Shown here: piece by piece, positions 45,596 through 54,573 of the stretch
Layout: each line of letters starts with the position of its first letter
Position numbering within the stretch: position 1 is the stretch's first letter
From: Paraburkholderia edwinii
GTDB lineage: Bacteria > Pseudomonadota > Gammaproteobacteria > Burkholderiales > Burkholderiaceae
NCBI RefSeq assembly: GCF_019428685.1
Contig: NZ_CP080095.1
Coordinates: 1,674,001 to 1,738,000, forward strand
Direction: 5' to 3'
DNA: 64,000 bases
Notes under the pieces: generated by a model
The model's database searches: none
The model's input: only the letters and a program-made list of their open reading frames with translations
Told to the model about the DNA's origin: nothing
Translations under genes and position numbers: made by a program

Positions 45596-46954
45596 ATGAC
45601 ACGGCGCTACTTCGGTACAGATGGCATTCGGGGCAAAGTCGGCGACGCGCCGATCACGCCGGACTTCGTATTGCGGCTCGGCTATGCGGCCGGCAAGGTG
45701 CTGGCGGGTGCGGATCGCTGGACGAAGAGCGGCACGCGCCCGACGGTTCTGATCGGCAAGGACACGCGAGTGTCGGGCTACATGCTCGAAGCGGCGCTCG
45801 AATCGGGCTTTTCGGCCGCGGGCGTCGACGTGATGCTTGCCGGCCCGATGCCGACGCCCGGCGTCGCGTATCTGACGCGCGCGCTGCGTCTCGCGGCCGG
45901 CGTCGTGATCAGCGCATCGCACAACCCGTACTACGACAACGGCATCAAGTTCTTTTCCGCGGACGGCAACAAGCTACCCGACGAAGTCGAAGCCCAAATC
46001 GAGCAGCGACTCGAACAGCCGCTCGATTGCGCGCCGTCCGAGCAGCTCGGCAAGGCGCGACGTCTTGACGATGCTGCCGGCCGCTACATCGAGTTCTGCA
46101 AGAGCACGTTCCCTGCGAACTACGACCTGCACGGCATGAAGCTCGTCGTCGATTGCGCGCATGGCGCTGCCTACGATGTCGCGCCGCACGTATTCCACGA
46201 GCTCGGCGCGGACGTGGTGCCGATCGGCGTCGCGCCGAACGGCTTCAACATCAACGACGGCGTTGGTGCGACCGCGCCCGATGCGCTGATGCGCGCGGTG
46301 CGGGCCAACAATGCGGACCTCGGCATCGCGCTCGACGGCGATGCGGACCGCCTTCAGATCGTCGATTCTACCGGCCGGCTCTTCAACGGCGACGAACTGC
46401 TGTACGTGCTCGTCAAGGATCGCATCTCGACCGACGGCAAGGTCGACGGCGCGGTCGGGACGTTGATGACCAACATGGCAGTCGAAGTCGCGCTGCAGCG
46501 CGAGGGCGTGGAATTCGTGCGCGCGGCGGTCGGCGACCGCTATGTGCTCGAGAAATTGCGCGAGCGCGGCTGGCAGCTCGGCGCCGAGGGTTCGGGGCAT
46601 ATCCTGTCGCTGGACCGCCATTCGACCGGCGATGGCATCGTATCGGCGTTGCTGGTGCTCGCGGCGATGCAGCGCAGCGGCAAGTCGCTCGCGCAGTTGC
46701 TCGAAGGCGTGACGCTGTTCCCGCAGAAACTGATCAACGTACGCATGCAGCCGGGTGCCGACTGGAAGGGCAGCGATGCGATCCGGAGCGCGATCAGCGC
46801 GGCCCAGGGCGCGCTCGACGGCAGCGGACGCGTACTGATTCGCGCCTCGGGCACCGAGCCGGTCTTGCGTGTCATGGTCGAGGCCGCGCGCGAACAGGAC
46901 GCGCTCGAACACGCGGAAACCATCGCGGAAGTCGTCCGCCGGGCAACAAGCTGA
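45596..46954 (+). CDS. glmM: Phosphoglucosamine mutase
   Basis: The protein has 452 residues (E. coli 445). It starts [24 protein letters not shown]. The phosphoserine loop is [19 protein letters not shown], the metal-binding loop is [14 protein letters not shown], the sugar-binding loop is [17 protein letters not shown] and the phosphate-binding loop is [19 protein letters not shown]. It turns glucosamine-6-phosphate into glucosamine-1-phosphate for peptidoglycan and LPS. It follows folP by 24 bases with a GAGG ribosome site, so the two are cotranscribed. Confidence 0.97.
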   Translation: MTRRYFGTDGIRGKVGDAPITPDFVLRLGYAAGKVLAGADRWTKSGTRPTVLIGKDTRVSGYMLEAALESGFSAAGVDVMLAGPMPTPGVAYLTRALRLAAGVVISASHNPYYDNGIKFFSADGNKLPDEVEAQIEQRLEQPLDCAPSEQLGKARRLDDAAGRYIEFCKSTFPANYDLHGMKLVVDCAHGAAYDVAPHVFHELGADVVPIGVAPNGFNINDGVGATAPDALMRAVRANNADLGIALDGDADRLQIVDSTGRLFNGDELLYVLVKDRISTDGKVDGAVGTLMTNMAVEVALQREGVEFVRAAVGDRYVLEKLRERGWQLGAEGSGHILSLDRHSTGDGIVSALLVLAAMQRSGKSLAQLLEGVTLFPQKLINVRMQPGADWKGSDAIRSAISAAQGALDGSGRVLIRASGTEPVLRVMVEAAREQDALEHAETIAEVVRRATS

Positions 46955-47367
46955 GCAAGCCGTTCGTCCCAGTCGCAAATCCGTAGCGCGCCACGGCATC
47001 AACCGCCTGGCGCGCATCGCGACTGTCACCGTCGACTGTCACCTCTTTCGTCAGATAATTTTCGAGCCGCGGCGGCCTGTCACAGGTAGGCTCGTGGCCG
47101 CGCCATGGCGTGCCCCATTTTGAGGCCGCCCGGGCTTGTCAGCTTCGGCGCAAGCCGCATGAAACCGAACTTTTGTAGCGGCAGGCGCGCATTCTTCAGT
47201 TCAAACGCATAGCGAAACCGCACGCTTACGAGTACGATCGGTTCGCCTGCGCCTTTCGATTGTGTAATGGATTTGTCACGTCAGCTTCACGGACAGTCAC
47301 ATTACTGTCACAGGGAGACCCTATTCTTCGCGGTGTCGTGTCATCCGCTCACACCACTGGAGGTCTC
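46955..47367 (+). promoter_or_regulatory. pstS control region with Pho boxes
   Basis: This 413-base region has no gene. The proximal part holds TTGTCAC (47273), GCTTCAC (47284), CAGTCAC (47294) and CTGTCAC (47305), spaced 11, 10 and 11 bases as PhoB repeats require. TATTCT (47322-47327) follows by 10 bases as the -10. Further upstream, CTGTCAC recurs at 47023, 47036 and 47077. The promoter is therefore expected to need PhoB, encoded downstream, and to respond to phosphate starvation. Confidence 0.82.
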
Positions 47368-48405
47368 ATGAAATTGATGCAAACCGCGTTCGCTGGCATC
47401 GCTGGCGCGCTCTTCGCGATCGCAGCGCATGCAGCAACTGATATTACCGGCGCGGGCAGCACCTTTGCGGCACCGATTTACACGAAATGGGCAGACGCCT
47501 ATCAGAAGAACGGCGGCGGCAAGGTCAACTACCAGGGCATCGGCTCCTCCGGTGGTATCAAGCAGATCATTGCAAAGACGGTCGATTTTGCCGGTTCGGA
47601 CGCTCCGCTCAAGGATGACGAACTCGCGAAAGACGGTCTTTTCCAGTTTCCGACGGTCGTCGGCGGCGTGGTGCCCGTCGTCAACCTGCCCGGCGTGAAG
47701 GCCGGCGAAATTGTGCTGTCGGGCGAAGTGCTCGGCGACATCTACCTCGGCAAGATCAAGAAGTGGAACGACCCGGCGATCGCCGCACTGAACCCGAAGG
47801 CAAAGCTGCCGGATACGGATATCGCAGTGGTGCGCCGCGCTGACGGTTCGGGCACCAGCTTCATCTGGACGAATTACCTGTCGAAGGTCAACGGCGAGTG
47901 GAAGTCGAAGGTCGGCGAAGGCACGACCGTCAACTGGCCGACCGGCACGGGCGGTAAGGGTAACGACGGCGTCGCGGCCTTCGTGCAGCGTCTGCCGGGC
48001 GCGATCGGCTATGTCGAGTGGGCGTACGCGAAGCAGAACCACATGACGTACACGGCAATGAAGAACACGACGGGCGCAGTGGTTGAGCCGAAGACGGAAA
48101 CCTTCAAGGCAGCGGCTGCTGGCGCTGACTGGTCGAAGACGTTCTACCAGATCCTGACGGACGAGCCGGGCAAGGACGCATGGCCGGTCGTCGGCGCGAC
48201 GTTCGTGCTGCTGCACACGACGCAGGACAAGCCGGCTGAAGGCGCGGAAACGCTGAAGTTCTTCGACTGGGCGTTCAAGAACGGCAACCAGGCTGCGACG
48301 GATCTGGACTACATCTCGCTGCCGCCTTCGGTGGTCGAGCAGATCAAGTCGCAGTGGAAGACGAAGGTGAAGGACGCTTCGGGCAAGTCGATCGCAGCGG
48401 AGTAA
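47368..48405 (+). CDS. pstS: Phosphate-binding periplasmic protein
   Basis: The protein has 345 residues. The signal peptide is [22 protein letters not shown], cleaved before [19 protein letters not shown], the typical mature start. Phosphate-contacting loops are visible in [26 protein letters not shown] and [11 protein letters not shown]. It captures phosphate in the periplasm for the PstCAB transporter. It has its own Pho-box promoter and is separated from pstC by 359 bases with strong hairpins, so its mRNA can be kept at higher level than the rest. Confidence 0.96.
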   Translation: MKLMQTAFAGIAGALFAIAAHAATDITGAGSTFAAPIYTKWADAYQKNGGGKVNYQGIGSSGGIKQIIAKTVDFAGSDAPLKDDELAKDGLFQFPTVVGGVVPVVNLPGVKAGEIVLSGEVLGDIYLGKIKKWNDPAIAALNPKAKLPDTDIAVVRRADGSGTSFIWTNYLSKVNGEWKSKVGEGTTVNWPTGTGGKGNDGVAAFVQRLPGAIGYVEWAYAKQNHMTYTAMKNTTGAVVEPKTETFKAAAAGADWSKTFYQILTDEPGKDAWPVVGATFVLLHTTQDKPAEGAETLKFFDWAFKNGNQAATDLDYISLPPSVVEQIKSQWKTKVKDASGKSIAAE

Positions 48406-48764
48406 GCTGAATCGTTGTAGCAAAGCCGGAATGCAGAAAGCGCGTTCCAGCTGAAAAACACGCCGCGGGGCCACCCCCGCGGTCGACTGCGCGGCTCCCG
48501 GCGGAGCCGCGCAGTGTCGTGTAAGTTGGCAAGAAAAGCAGGAAAAAAGCAGCAAAGAAGCAGCAAAGAAAAGCAAGCAAGCAGGCAGGCGAGGCAGGCA
48601 ACAAAACGGTTGAGGTCGAGGTTGACAGTCAGTCGACCGTTAGTACGTTAGCCCGTCAGCAGCATCGCACCACGCGCGGGCATGCAGTAACCCGCAGAAC
48701 ACCGCAGTACACGCTGTCCGGCATCCTGCCGCGCGGCATCCGGAAACAGTTTCGACAGGCTCCC
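48406..48764 (+). other. pstS-pstC intergenic region: two hairpins and purine-rich run
   Basis: This 359-base region has no gene. CCGCGGGG/CCCCGCGG (48463-48470/48475-48482) and CTGCGCGGCTC/GAGCCGCGCAG (48487-48497/48504-48514) form two perfect stems in tandem. Neither has a T-run. A run of about 75 bases of A and G with AAGCAGCAAAGA-like repeats (about 48531-48605) follows. The hairpins may stabilise the pstS mRNA 3' end. Confidence 0.6.
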
Positions 48765-49754
48765 ATGTCCGACATTCCAATTGTGTCGAACCCGCCAGGC
48801 AGCGCAGCGCAGCAGAAGGCACCCAGCCGCTCCGGCGACGTTATCTTCGGCGGCCTTGCGCGGCTTGCCGCTATCGTTACCTTATTGTTGCTCGGTGGCA
48901 TTATTGTGTCGCTGATCATCGCGTCACTGCCGACCATCGAGAAGTTCGGTTTTAGCTTCCTCTGGACGGCCGACTGGGATCCACCCTCGGAGCAGTTCGG
49001 CGCGCTGGTGCCGATTTACGGCACGATCGCGACGTCGATCATTGCGCTCATCATCGCTGTGCCGGTTAGCTTCGGCATTGCGCTGTTTCTCACTGAATTG
49101 TCGCCCGCGTGGTTGCGCCGGCCGCTCGGCATCGCGATCGAACTGCTCGCCGCGATTCCGTCGATCGTCTACGGCATGTGGGGTCTGCTGGTTTTCGCGC
49201 CGATTTTCGCGGAGTGGTTCGAAAAGCCGCTCGGCACGCTGCTCTCGGGTGTGCCGATTGTCGGCGCGCTGTTCAAGGGCGCGCCGATCGGCATCGGTAT
49301 CCTGTGCGCCGGTGTGATTCTCGCGATCATGATCATCCCGTACATCGCCTCGGTGATGCGCGACGTGTTCGAAGTCACGCCTGTGCTGCTGAAGGAATCG
49401 GCATACGGCATCGGCTGCACGACGTGGGAAGTGATGTGGAAGATCGTGCTGCCGTTCACGAAGAACGGCGTGATCGGTGGCGTCATGCTCGGTCTTGGTC
49501 GCGCGCTCGGCGAGACGATGGCGGTGACGTTCGTGATCGGTAACACGAACCTGCTCGACAACGTGTCGCTGTTCTCGCCTGGCAACAGCATCACGTCGGC
49601 GCTCGCCAACGAGTTCGCCGAAGCCGGGCCGGGCCTGCATACGGCGGCGCTGATGGAACTCGGTCTGATCCTGTTCGTGATCACGTTCATCGTGCTCGCG
49701 ATTTCCAAACTGATGCTGCTGCGTCTCGAGAAAGGGGAGGGCACCAAGCGATGA
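48765..49754 (+). CDS. pstC: Phosphate ABC transporter permease PstC
   Basis: The protein has 329 residues (E. coli 319) with six membrane segments. After a short cytoplasmic N-terminus, [22 protein letters not shown] is the first. The permease core begins [29 protein letters not shown], and the EAA-like loop that contacts PstB is [24 protein letters not shown]. It forms the inner-membrane channel with PstA. The stop overlaps the pstA start (ATGA, 4 bases). Confidence 0.95.
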   Translation: MSDIPIVSNPPGSAAQQKAPSRSGDVIFGGLARLAAIVTLLLLGGIIVSLIIASLPTIEKFGFSFLWTADWDPPSEQFGALVPIYGTIATSIIALIIAVPVSFGIALFLTELSPAWLRRPLGIAIELLAAIPSIVYGMWGLLVFAPIFAEWFEKPLGTLLSGVPIVGALFKGAPIGIGILCAGVILAIMIIPYIASVMRDVFEVTPVLLKESAYGIGCTTWEVMWKIVLPFTKNGVIGGVMLGLGRALGETMAVTFVIGNTNLLDNVSLFSPGNSITSALANEFAEAGPGLHTAALMELGLILFVITFIVLAISKLMLLRLEKGEGTKR

Positions 49755-50644
49755 GCCAGCCTCTGAACATGCCGGGCATGGCCGACGCGGCCACGCTCGA
49801 AAAAACCCGCAACAGGCTGCAGAAGCGCCGCCGGGTCACCAACGCGGTCGCGCTCACGCTGTCGCTCGCGGCGATGGCGTTCGGCCTGCTGTGGCTGGTC
49901 TGGATTCTCTACACGACGCTGCGTCTCGGCGTCGGTGGCCTCTCGATCGAACTCTTCACGCAGTCCACGCCACCGCCGAACACCGATGGCGGCGGTCTCG
50001 CGAACGCGATCGTCGGCAGCCTGCTGCTGTGCGTGCTGGCCACCGTGATCGGCACGCCGATCGGCATCATGGCCGGCGTCTATCTCGCCGAATACGGCCA
50101 GAAGGGTCCGCTTGCAAGCATCACGCGATTTATCAACGACATCCTGCTGTCGGCGCCGTCGATCGTGGTCGGTCTGTTCGTCTATGCGCTCGTCGTCGCG
50201 AAGATGGGCCACTTCAGCGGCTGGGCCGGCGTCGTCTCGCTCGGCCTGCTGCAGATTCCGATCGTGATCCGCACGACCGAGAACATGCTGAAGCTCGTGC
50301 CGAACGCATTGCGTGAAGCGGCTTTCGCGCTCGGTACGCCGAAGTGGAAGATGGTGCTGTCGATCACGCTGAAAGCGTCGCTCGCGGGCATCGTGACCGG
50401 CGTGCTGCTCGCGGTTGCGAGGATTGCCGGCGAAACCGCGCCGCTGCTCTTCACGGCGCTGTCGAATCAGTTCTTCACGTGGGACATGAACCAGCCGATG
50501 GCGAACCTGCCCGTCACGATCTTCAAGTTCGCGATGAGCCCGTTCGCGCAGTGGCAGTCGCTCGCATGGGCGGGTGTGTTCCTCATTACGCTCGGTGTGC
50601 TTGGATTGAATATCCTCGCGCGTACGATCTTCTCGAATAAGTAA
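49751..50644 (+). CDS. pstA: Phosphate ABC transporter permease PstA
   Basis: The protein has 297 residues (E. coli 296) with six membrane segments. The core has [33 protein letters not shown] and the EAA-like loop [28 protein letters not shown], which couples to the ATPase. [31 protein letters not shown] is typical of PstA. It pairs with PstC and is cotranslated with it. pstB follows after 15 bases. Confidence 0.95.
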   Translation: MSQPLNMPGMADAATLEKTRNRLQKRRRVTNAVALTLSLAAMAFGLLWLVWILYTTLRLGVGGLSIELFTQSTPPPNTDGGGLANAIVGSLLLCVLATVIGTPIGIMAGVYLAEYGQKGPLASITRFINDILLSAPSIVVGLFVYALVVAKMGHFSGWAGVVSLGLLQIPIVIRTTENMLKLVPNALREAAFALGTPKWKMVLSITLKASLAGIVTGVLLAVARIAGETAPLLFTALSNQFFTWDMNQPMANLPVTIFKFAMSPFAQWQSLAWAGVFLITLGVLGLNILARTIFSNK

Positions 50645-50659
50645 GGGCGGAGCGATCCG

Positions 50660-51508
50660 ATGAACATGGCAGAAAGTCACCTGAATCCCGTCGAACGTCC
50701 GGCCGCGCCGGCAGGTTTCGATCCCGCCCAGAACGGCCAGGCACATGCGCCTTCGCGGCCCAAGATCGAAGTCAACAATCTGAACTTCTTCTACGGCAAG
50801 TATCACGCGCTGAAGAACATCAACCTGCATATTCCCGAAGGCAAGGTGACCGCGTTCATCGGCCCGTCGGGTTGCGGCAAGTCGACGCTGTTGCGCACGT
50901 TCAACAAGATGTATGCGCTCTATCCCGAGCAGCGCGCCGAAGGCGAAATCCTGATGGACGGCGAGAATCTGCTCACGACGAAGCGCGATATTTCGCTGCT
51001 GCGCGCGCGTATCGGCATGGTGTTCCAGAAGCCGACGCCGTTCCCGATGTCGATCTACGACAACATCGCGTTCGGTGTGAAGATGTTCGAGACGCTCACG
51101 CGCTCGGAAATGGACGACCGTGTTGAATGGGCGCTCACGAAAGCGGCGCTGTGGAACGAAGTGAAAGATAAACTCGGCCAGAGCGGTTACGGCCTGTCCG
51201 GTGGTCAGCAGCAGCGTCTGTGCATCGCGCGCGGCATTGCGATCCGTCCGGAAGTGCTGCTGCTCGACGAGCCGTGCTCGGCGCTCGACCCGATTTCGAC
51301 GGGCCGTATCGAAGAACTGATCGCCGAGCTGAAGAGCGATTACACGGTGGTCATCGTGACGCACAACATGCAGCAGGCCGCGCGTTGTTCGGACTACACT
51401 GCTTATATGTACCTGGGTGAATTGATCGAGTTCGGCGACACCGAAAAGATCTTTATCAAGCCGGTGCGTAAGGAAACCGAAGACTACATCACCGGCCGTT
51501 TCGGTTGA
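50660..51508 (+). CDS. pstB: Phosphate ABC transporter ATP-binding protein
   Basis: The protein has 282 residues; the first 35 are an extra Pro/Ala-rich leader compared with E. coli PstB (257). Walker A is [10 protein letters not shown], the signature [15 protein letters not shown], Walker [14 protein letters not shown] and the switch His lies in [21 protein letters not shown]. It drives phosphate import and takes part in signalling to PhoR through PhoU. ATG 50660 and ATG 50666 are both possible starts. Confidence 0.96.
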   Translation: MNMAESHLNPVERPAAPAGFDPAQNGQAHAPSRPKIEVNNLNFFYGKYHALKNINLHIPEGKVTAFIGPSGCGKSTLLRTFNKMYALYPEQRAEGEILMDGENLLTTKRDISLLRARIGMVFQKPTPFPMSIYDNIAFGVKMFETLTRSEMDDRVEWALTKAALWNEVKDKLGQSGYGLSGGQQQRLCIARGIAIRPEVLLLDEPCSALDPISTGRIEELIAELKSDYTVVIVTHNMQQAARCSDYTAYMYLGELIEFGDTEKIFIKPVRKETEDYITGRFG

Positions 51509-51542
51509 TTGATGGCAACGAGGCTAGCGAAGGGAGTACGTC

Positions 51543-52247
51543 ATGTCCGATAAACACCTGTCCAGTCAGTTCGACGCCGACCTGAACCTGCTTTCGTCGA
51601 AGGTGCTCGAAATGGGCGGCCTCGTCGAAGCGCAGATCGTCGACGCGATGAACGCGCTCAACAACTTCGACCTCGAGGTCGCCGAAAAGGTGATCGCGGC
51701 CGAAGACCGTCTGAACGTGATGGAAGTCGAAATCGACGAAGAGTGCAGCAACATCATCGCGCGCCGCCAGCCGGCCGCACGCGACCTGCGCCTGCTGCTC
51801 GCGATTTCGAAGACCATCACGAATCTCGAGCGCGCCGGCGACGAAGCTGAGAAGATCGCGAAGCGCACCAAGCGCCTGATGGAAGACGGCGCATCGCGCA
51901 CGATCAATATCGCCGAGATCAAGCTGTCGGGCGAAATGGCCGTCTCGATCCTGCGCCGCGCACTCGATGCGTTCGCGCGTCTCGATACGGTGGCGGCCGC
52001 GCAGATCGTGCGCGACGACAAGGCGATCGACGAGGAATTCCGCGCCTTTGTGCGCAAGCTGATCTCGTACATGACCGAAGATCCGCGTTCGATTTCGGTG
52101 GGCCTCGACTTCCTGTTCATCGCGAAGGCGATCGAACGGATCGGCGACCACGCGAAGAACATCGCGGAATTCATCATTTACATCGTGAAGGGCACGGATG
52201 TGCGGCACAAGTCGCGCGACGCGCTCGAGCGAGAGGCGCTCAGCTGA
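51543..52247 (+). CDS. phoU: Phosphate signalling regulator PhoU
   Basis: The protein has 234 residues (E. coli 241), all helical, built of two three-helix bundles. The metal-binding segments are AEDRLNVMEVEIDEECSNIIARRQPAARDLRLLLAISKTITNLERAGDEAEKIA and the matching half ITYMTEDPRSISVGLDFLFIAKAIERIGDHAKNIAEFIIY-like end. It links the Pst transporter to PhoR and keeps PhoR in phosphatase mode when phosphate is plentiful. It follows pstB by 34 bases. Confidence 0.95.
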   Translation: MSDKHLSSQFDADLNLLSSKVLEMGGLVEAQIVDAMNALNNFDLEVAEKVIAAEDRLNVMEVEIDEECSNIIARRQPAARDLRLLLAISKTITNLERAGDEAEKIAKRTKRLMEDGASRTINIAEIKLSGEMAVSILRRALDAFARLDTVAAAQIVRDDKAIDEEFRAFVRKLISYMTEDPRSISVGLDFLFIAKAIERIGDHAKNIAEFIIYIVKGTDVRHKSRDALEREALS

Positions 52248-52322
52248 ACACCCTAGCCACCGTGCTAGCGTGGTCGGTCACCGCCCCTGATCGAATTTCT
52301 GTTAAGAGCTCACGAGGCACAG

Positions 52323-53024
52323 ATGCCCAGCAGTATTCTTATCATCGAAGACGAACCCGCGATTTCCGAACTGATTTCGGTGAATCTTCAACACGCAGGA
52401 CACTGCCCGATCCGCGCCTATAACGCGGAACAGGCGCAAAACCTGATTAGCGACGTACTGCCCGACCTCGTCCTGCTCGACTGGATGCTGCCGGGCAAAT
52501 CGGGCATTGCATTCGCCCGCGACCTGCGCAACAACGAACGCACGAAGCATATTCCGATCATCATGCTGACCGCGCGCGGCGATGAGCAGGACAAGGTGCT
52601 CGGCCTCGAAATCGGCGCCGACGACTATGTAACGAAGCCGTTTTCGCCGAAGGAACTGATGGCGCGCATCAAGGCGGTGTTGCGCCGCCGCGCGCCGCAG
52701 CTGACCGAGGATGTCGTCGCGATCAATGGTTTGAAGCTCGATCCGTCCACGCATCGCGTCGCCGCGCATGCGCAGGGCAGCGAGATCAAGCTCGATCTCG
52801 GACCGACCGAATTCCGTCTGCTGCATTTCTTCATGACGCATCCGGAGCGCGTGCACAGCCGCACGCAACTGCTCGACCAGGTGTGGGGCGACCACGTGTT
52901 CGTCGAAGAGCGGACCGTCGACGTGCATATCAAGCGTCTGCGCGCCGCCCTTAAACCGGCCGGTTGCGATGCTATGATTGAAACCGTTCGCGGCAGCGGT
53001 TATCGGCTCGCGAAAAGCGCTTAA
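52323..53024 (+). CDS. phoB: Phosphate response regulator PhoB
   Basis: The protein has 233 residues (E. coli 229). The receiver domain starts SSILIIEDEPAISELI and has its phospho-acceptor Asp in LVLLDWMLPGKSG. The conserved Thr and Lys lie in IIMLTAR and DYVTKPFSPKEL. The C-terminal winged-helix DNA-binding domain has LDLGPTEFRLLHFFMTHPERVHSR and RTVDVHIKRLRAAL. Phosphorylated PhoB binds Pho boxes such as those before pstS. It lies 75 bases after phoU in the same direction. Confidence 0.96.
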   Translation: MPSSILIIEDEPAISELISVNLQHAGHCPIRAYNAEQAQNLISDVLPDLVLLDWMLPGKSGIAFARDLRNNERTKHIPIIMLTARGDEQDKVLGLEIGADDYVTKPFSPKELMARIKAVLRRRAPQLTEDVVAINGLKLDPSTHRVAAHAQGSEIKLDLGPTEFRLLHFFMTHPERVHSRTQLLDQVWGDHVFVEERTVDVHIKRLRAALKPAGCDAMIETVRGSGYRLAKSA

Positions 53025-53145
53025 GCGTTTCCAATATCCAACGGCACAAGCTGCAACAAGCGGCTAAAGCGGCGAAAGACGCACAGAACGCGCAGGCTGC
53101 GCGCGCCTTAAGCGCAGCTCCCGGTTACTTCTTCGATCGCTGAAC

Positions 53146-54459
53146 ATGAACACCATCTGGGCGCGCTCCCTTGTTTCGCTCGTGCTGCTCGCTGTTCTAT
53201 GTGCGGCGGTCGGGGCGATTGCAGGCGTCAAGGCCGCGCTGATTCTCGCGATCGTCGTGCTGCTCGCGCAGGGCATCTTCAGCACATTTCACAAGCAGCA
53301 GCTCTGGCGTCTGCTCGACGCGCCCGTGTACGGTGAAGTGCCGAGCGCGCCCGGCATCTGGGGCGAAATCTACTACCGGCTGCATAAGCTCGCGAAGCGC
53401 TGGCACGCGCAGGTGCGCCAGGTCGAGCAGCAGCACTCGCGTTTTATTCAGGCCATCCAGGCATCGCCAAACGGCGTCGCCATGCTTGACGATCACGACC
53501 AGATCGAATGGTGTAACGCGATCTCCGAGCAGCATTTCGGACTCGATGCGAAACGCGATCTGCGTCAGCACATCACGCATCTCGTGCGTCAGCCCGACTT
53601 CGTCCGCTACCTGAACTCGCACCACTACGAAGAGATGCTGATCATGCGCGGCATGGGCGAGCGGCGGCAGAACGTGCTGTCGGTGCAGGTGTTCCCCTAC
53701 GGCGAAAATCGCAAGCTCGTGCTGTCGCAGGACATCACCGAGCTCGAGCGCACAGACTCGATGCGCCGCGATTTCGTCGCGAACGTATCGCACGAGCTGA
53801 AGACGCCGCTCACGGTGCTGTCCGGCTTTCTCGAAACGATGCGCGAGCTGCCGCTTAACGACGCCGAACGTGCGCGCTATCTCGAACTGATGGAGCAGCA
53901 GGCGTCGCGCATGCAGCACATCGTGCGCGACCTGCTCGTGCTTGCCACACTGGAAGGCGACGGCAAGCCGCCGAGCGAGCAGATGGTCGATATGCGCGCG
54001 GTGTTGCGGCATCTGAAGGATGACGCCGAAACGCTGTCGGCCGGCCGGCATCGTGTTTCGTTCGATATCGATGAAGGTTTGACGGTGACCGGCGTCGAGA
54101 CCGAAATACTGAGCGCGCTCGGCAATCTGGTGACGAACGCGATCCGCTATACGCCCGACGGCGGATCGATACACGTGAACTGGAACATTCACGGCGCGCA
54201 GGCAACGTTCTCGGTGATCGATAGCGGCCTGGGCATTCCCGCGGCCGATATTCCGCGCCTGACCGAGCGCTTCTATCGCGTCGACCGCAGCCGTTCGCGC
54301 GACACGGGCGGCACGGGCCTTGGGCTCGCCATCGTGAAGCACGTGCTGCAGCGTCACGATGCGCAACTCGAAGTGAAGAGCGAAGAAGGGCGCGGCAGCA
54401 CGTTTACCGCGCGCTTCCCCGCGTTCCGCACGGCGCGGCGGCAGCCGGCGCCGGTCTAA
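53146..54459 (+). CDS. phoR: Phosphate sensor histidine kinase PhoR
   Basis: The protein has 437 residues (E. coli 431). Two membrane segments near the start (ARSLVSLVLLAVLCAAVGAIAG and KAALILAIVVLLAQGIF) lack a periplasmic sensing domain, as usual for PhoR. A charged region and PAS domain follow (RFIQAIQASPNGVAMLDDHDQIEWCN). The H-box is RRDFVANVSHELKTPLTVLSG, then come the N box LVTNAIRYTPDGG and the G boxes DSGLGIP and GTGLGLAIVK. It phosphorylates PhoB at low phosphate, under control of Pst/PhoU. A bidirectional terminator follows. Confidence 0.95.
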   Translation: MNTIWARSLVSLVLLAVLCAAVGAIAGVKAALILAIVVLLAQGIFSTFHKQQLWRLLDAPVYGEVPSAPGIWGEIYYRLHKLAKRWHAQVRQVEQQHSRFIQAIQASPNGVAMLDDHDQIEWCNAISEQHFGLDAKRDLRQHITHLVRQPDFVRYLNSHHYEEMLIMRGMGERRQNVLSVQVFPYGENRKLVLSQDITELERTDSMRRDFVANVSHELKTPLTVLSGFLETMRELPLNDAERARYLELMEQQASRMQHIVRDLLVLATLEGDGKPPSEQMVDMRAVLRHLKDDAETLSAGRHRVSFDIDEGLTVTGVETEILSALGNLVTNAIRYTPDGGSIHVNWNIHGAQATFSVIDSGLGIPAADIPRLTERFYRVDRSRSRDTGGTGLGLAIVKHVLQRHDAQLEVKSEEGRGSTFTARFPAFRTARRQPAPV

Positions 54460-54488
54460 GCGAATTGCGCGAGATCGTCGCTTGCACA

Positions 54489-54526
54489 GAAAAGCCCGCT
54501 TGCATCGATGCACAGCGGGCTTTTTT
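54489..54526. terminator. Bidirectional terminator between phoR and ppk
   Basis: AAAAGCCCGCT and AGCGGGCTTTTTT flank a 13-base loop. It stands between the convergent phoR and ppk genes and has A and T runs on both sides, so it can end both transcripts. Confidence 0.9.
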
Positions 54527-54573
54527 CCATCTGATCGCATGCAACCGCTCACCTGAGCCGTTGCCGCGCCGTC

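Noticed and set aside
48531..48605. Purine-rich repeats considered as a CRISPR array
   Set aside because: Repeats are short, irregular and without spacers of constant length, and no cas genes are near.
49169..51364. Minus-strand frame of 731 codons opposite pstC, pstA and pstB
   Set aside because: Covers three conserved plus-strand genes; composition typical of antisense frames.
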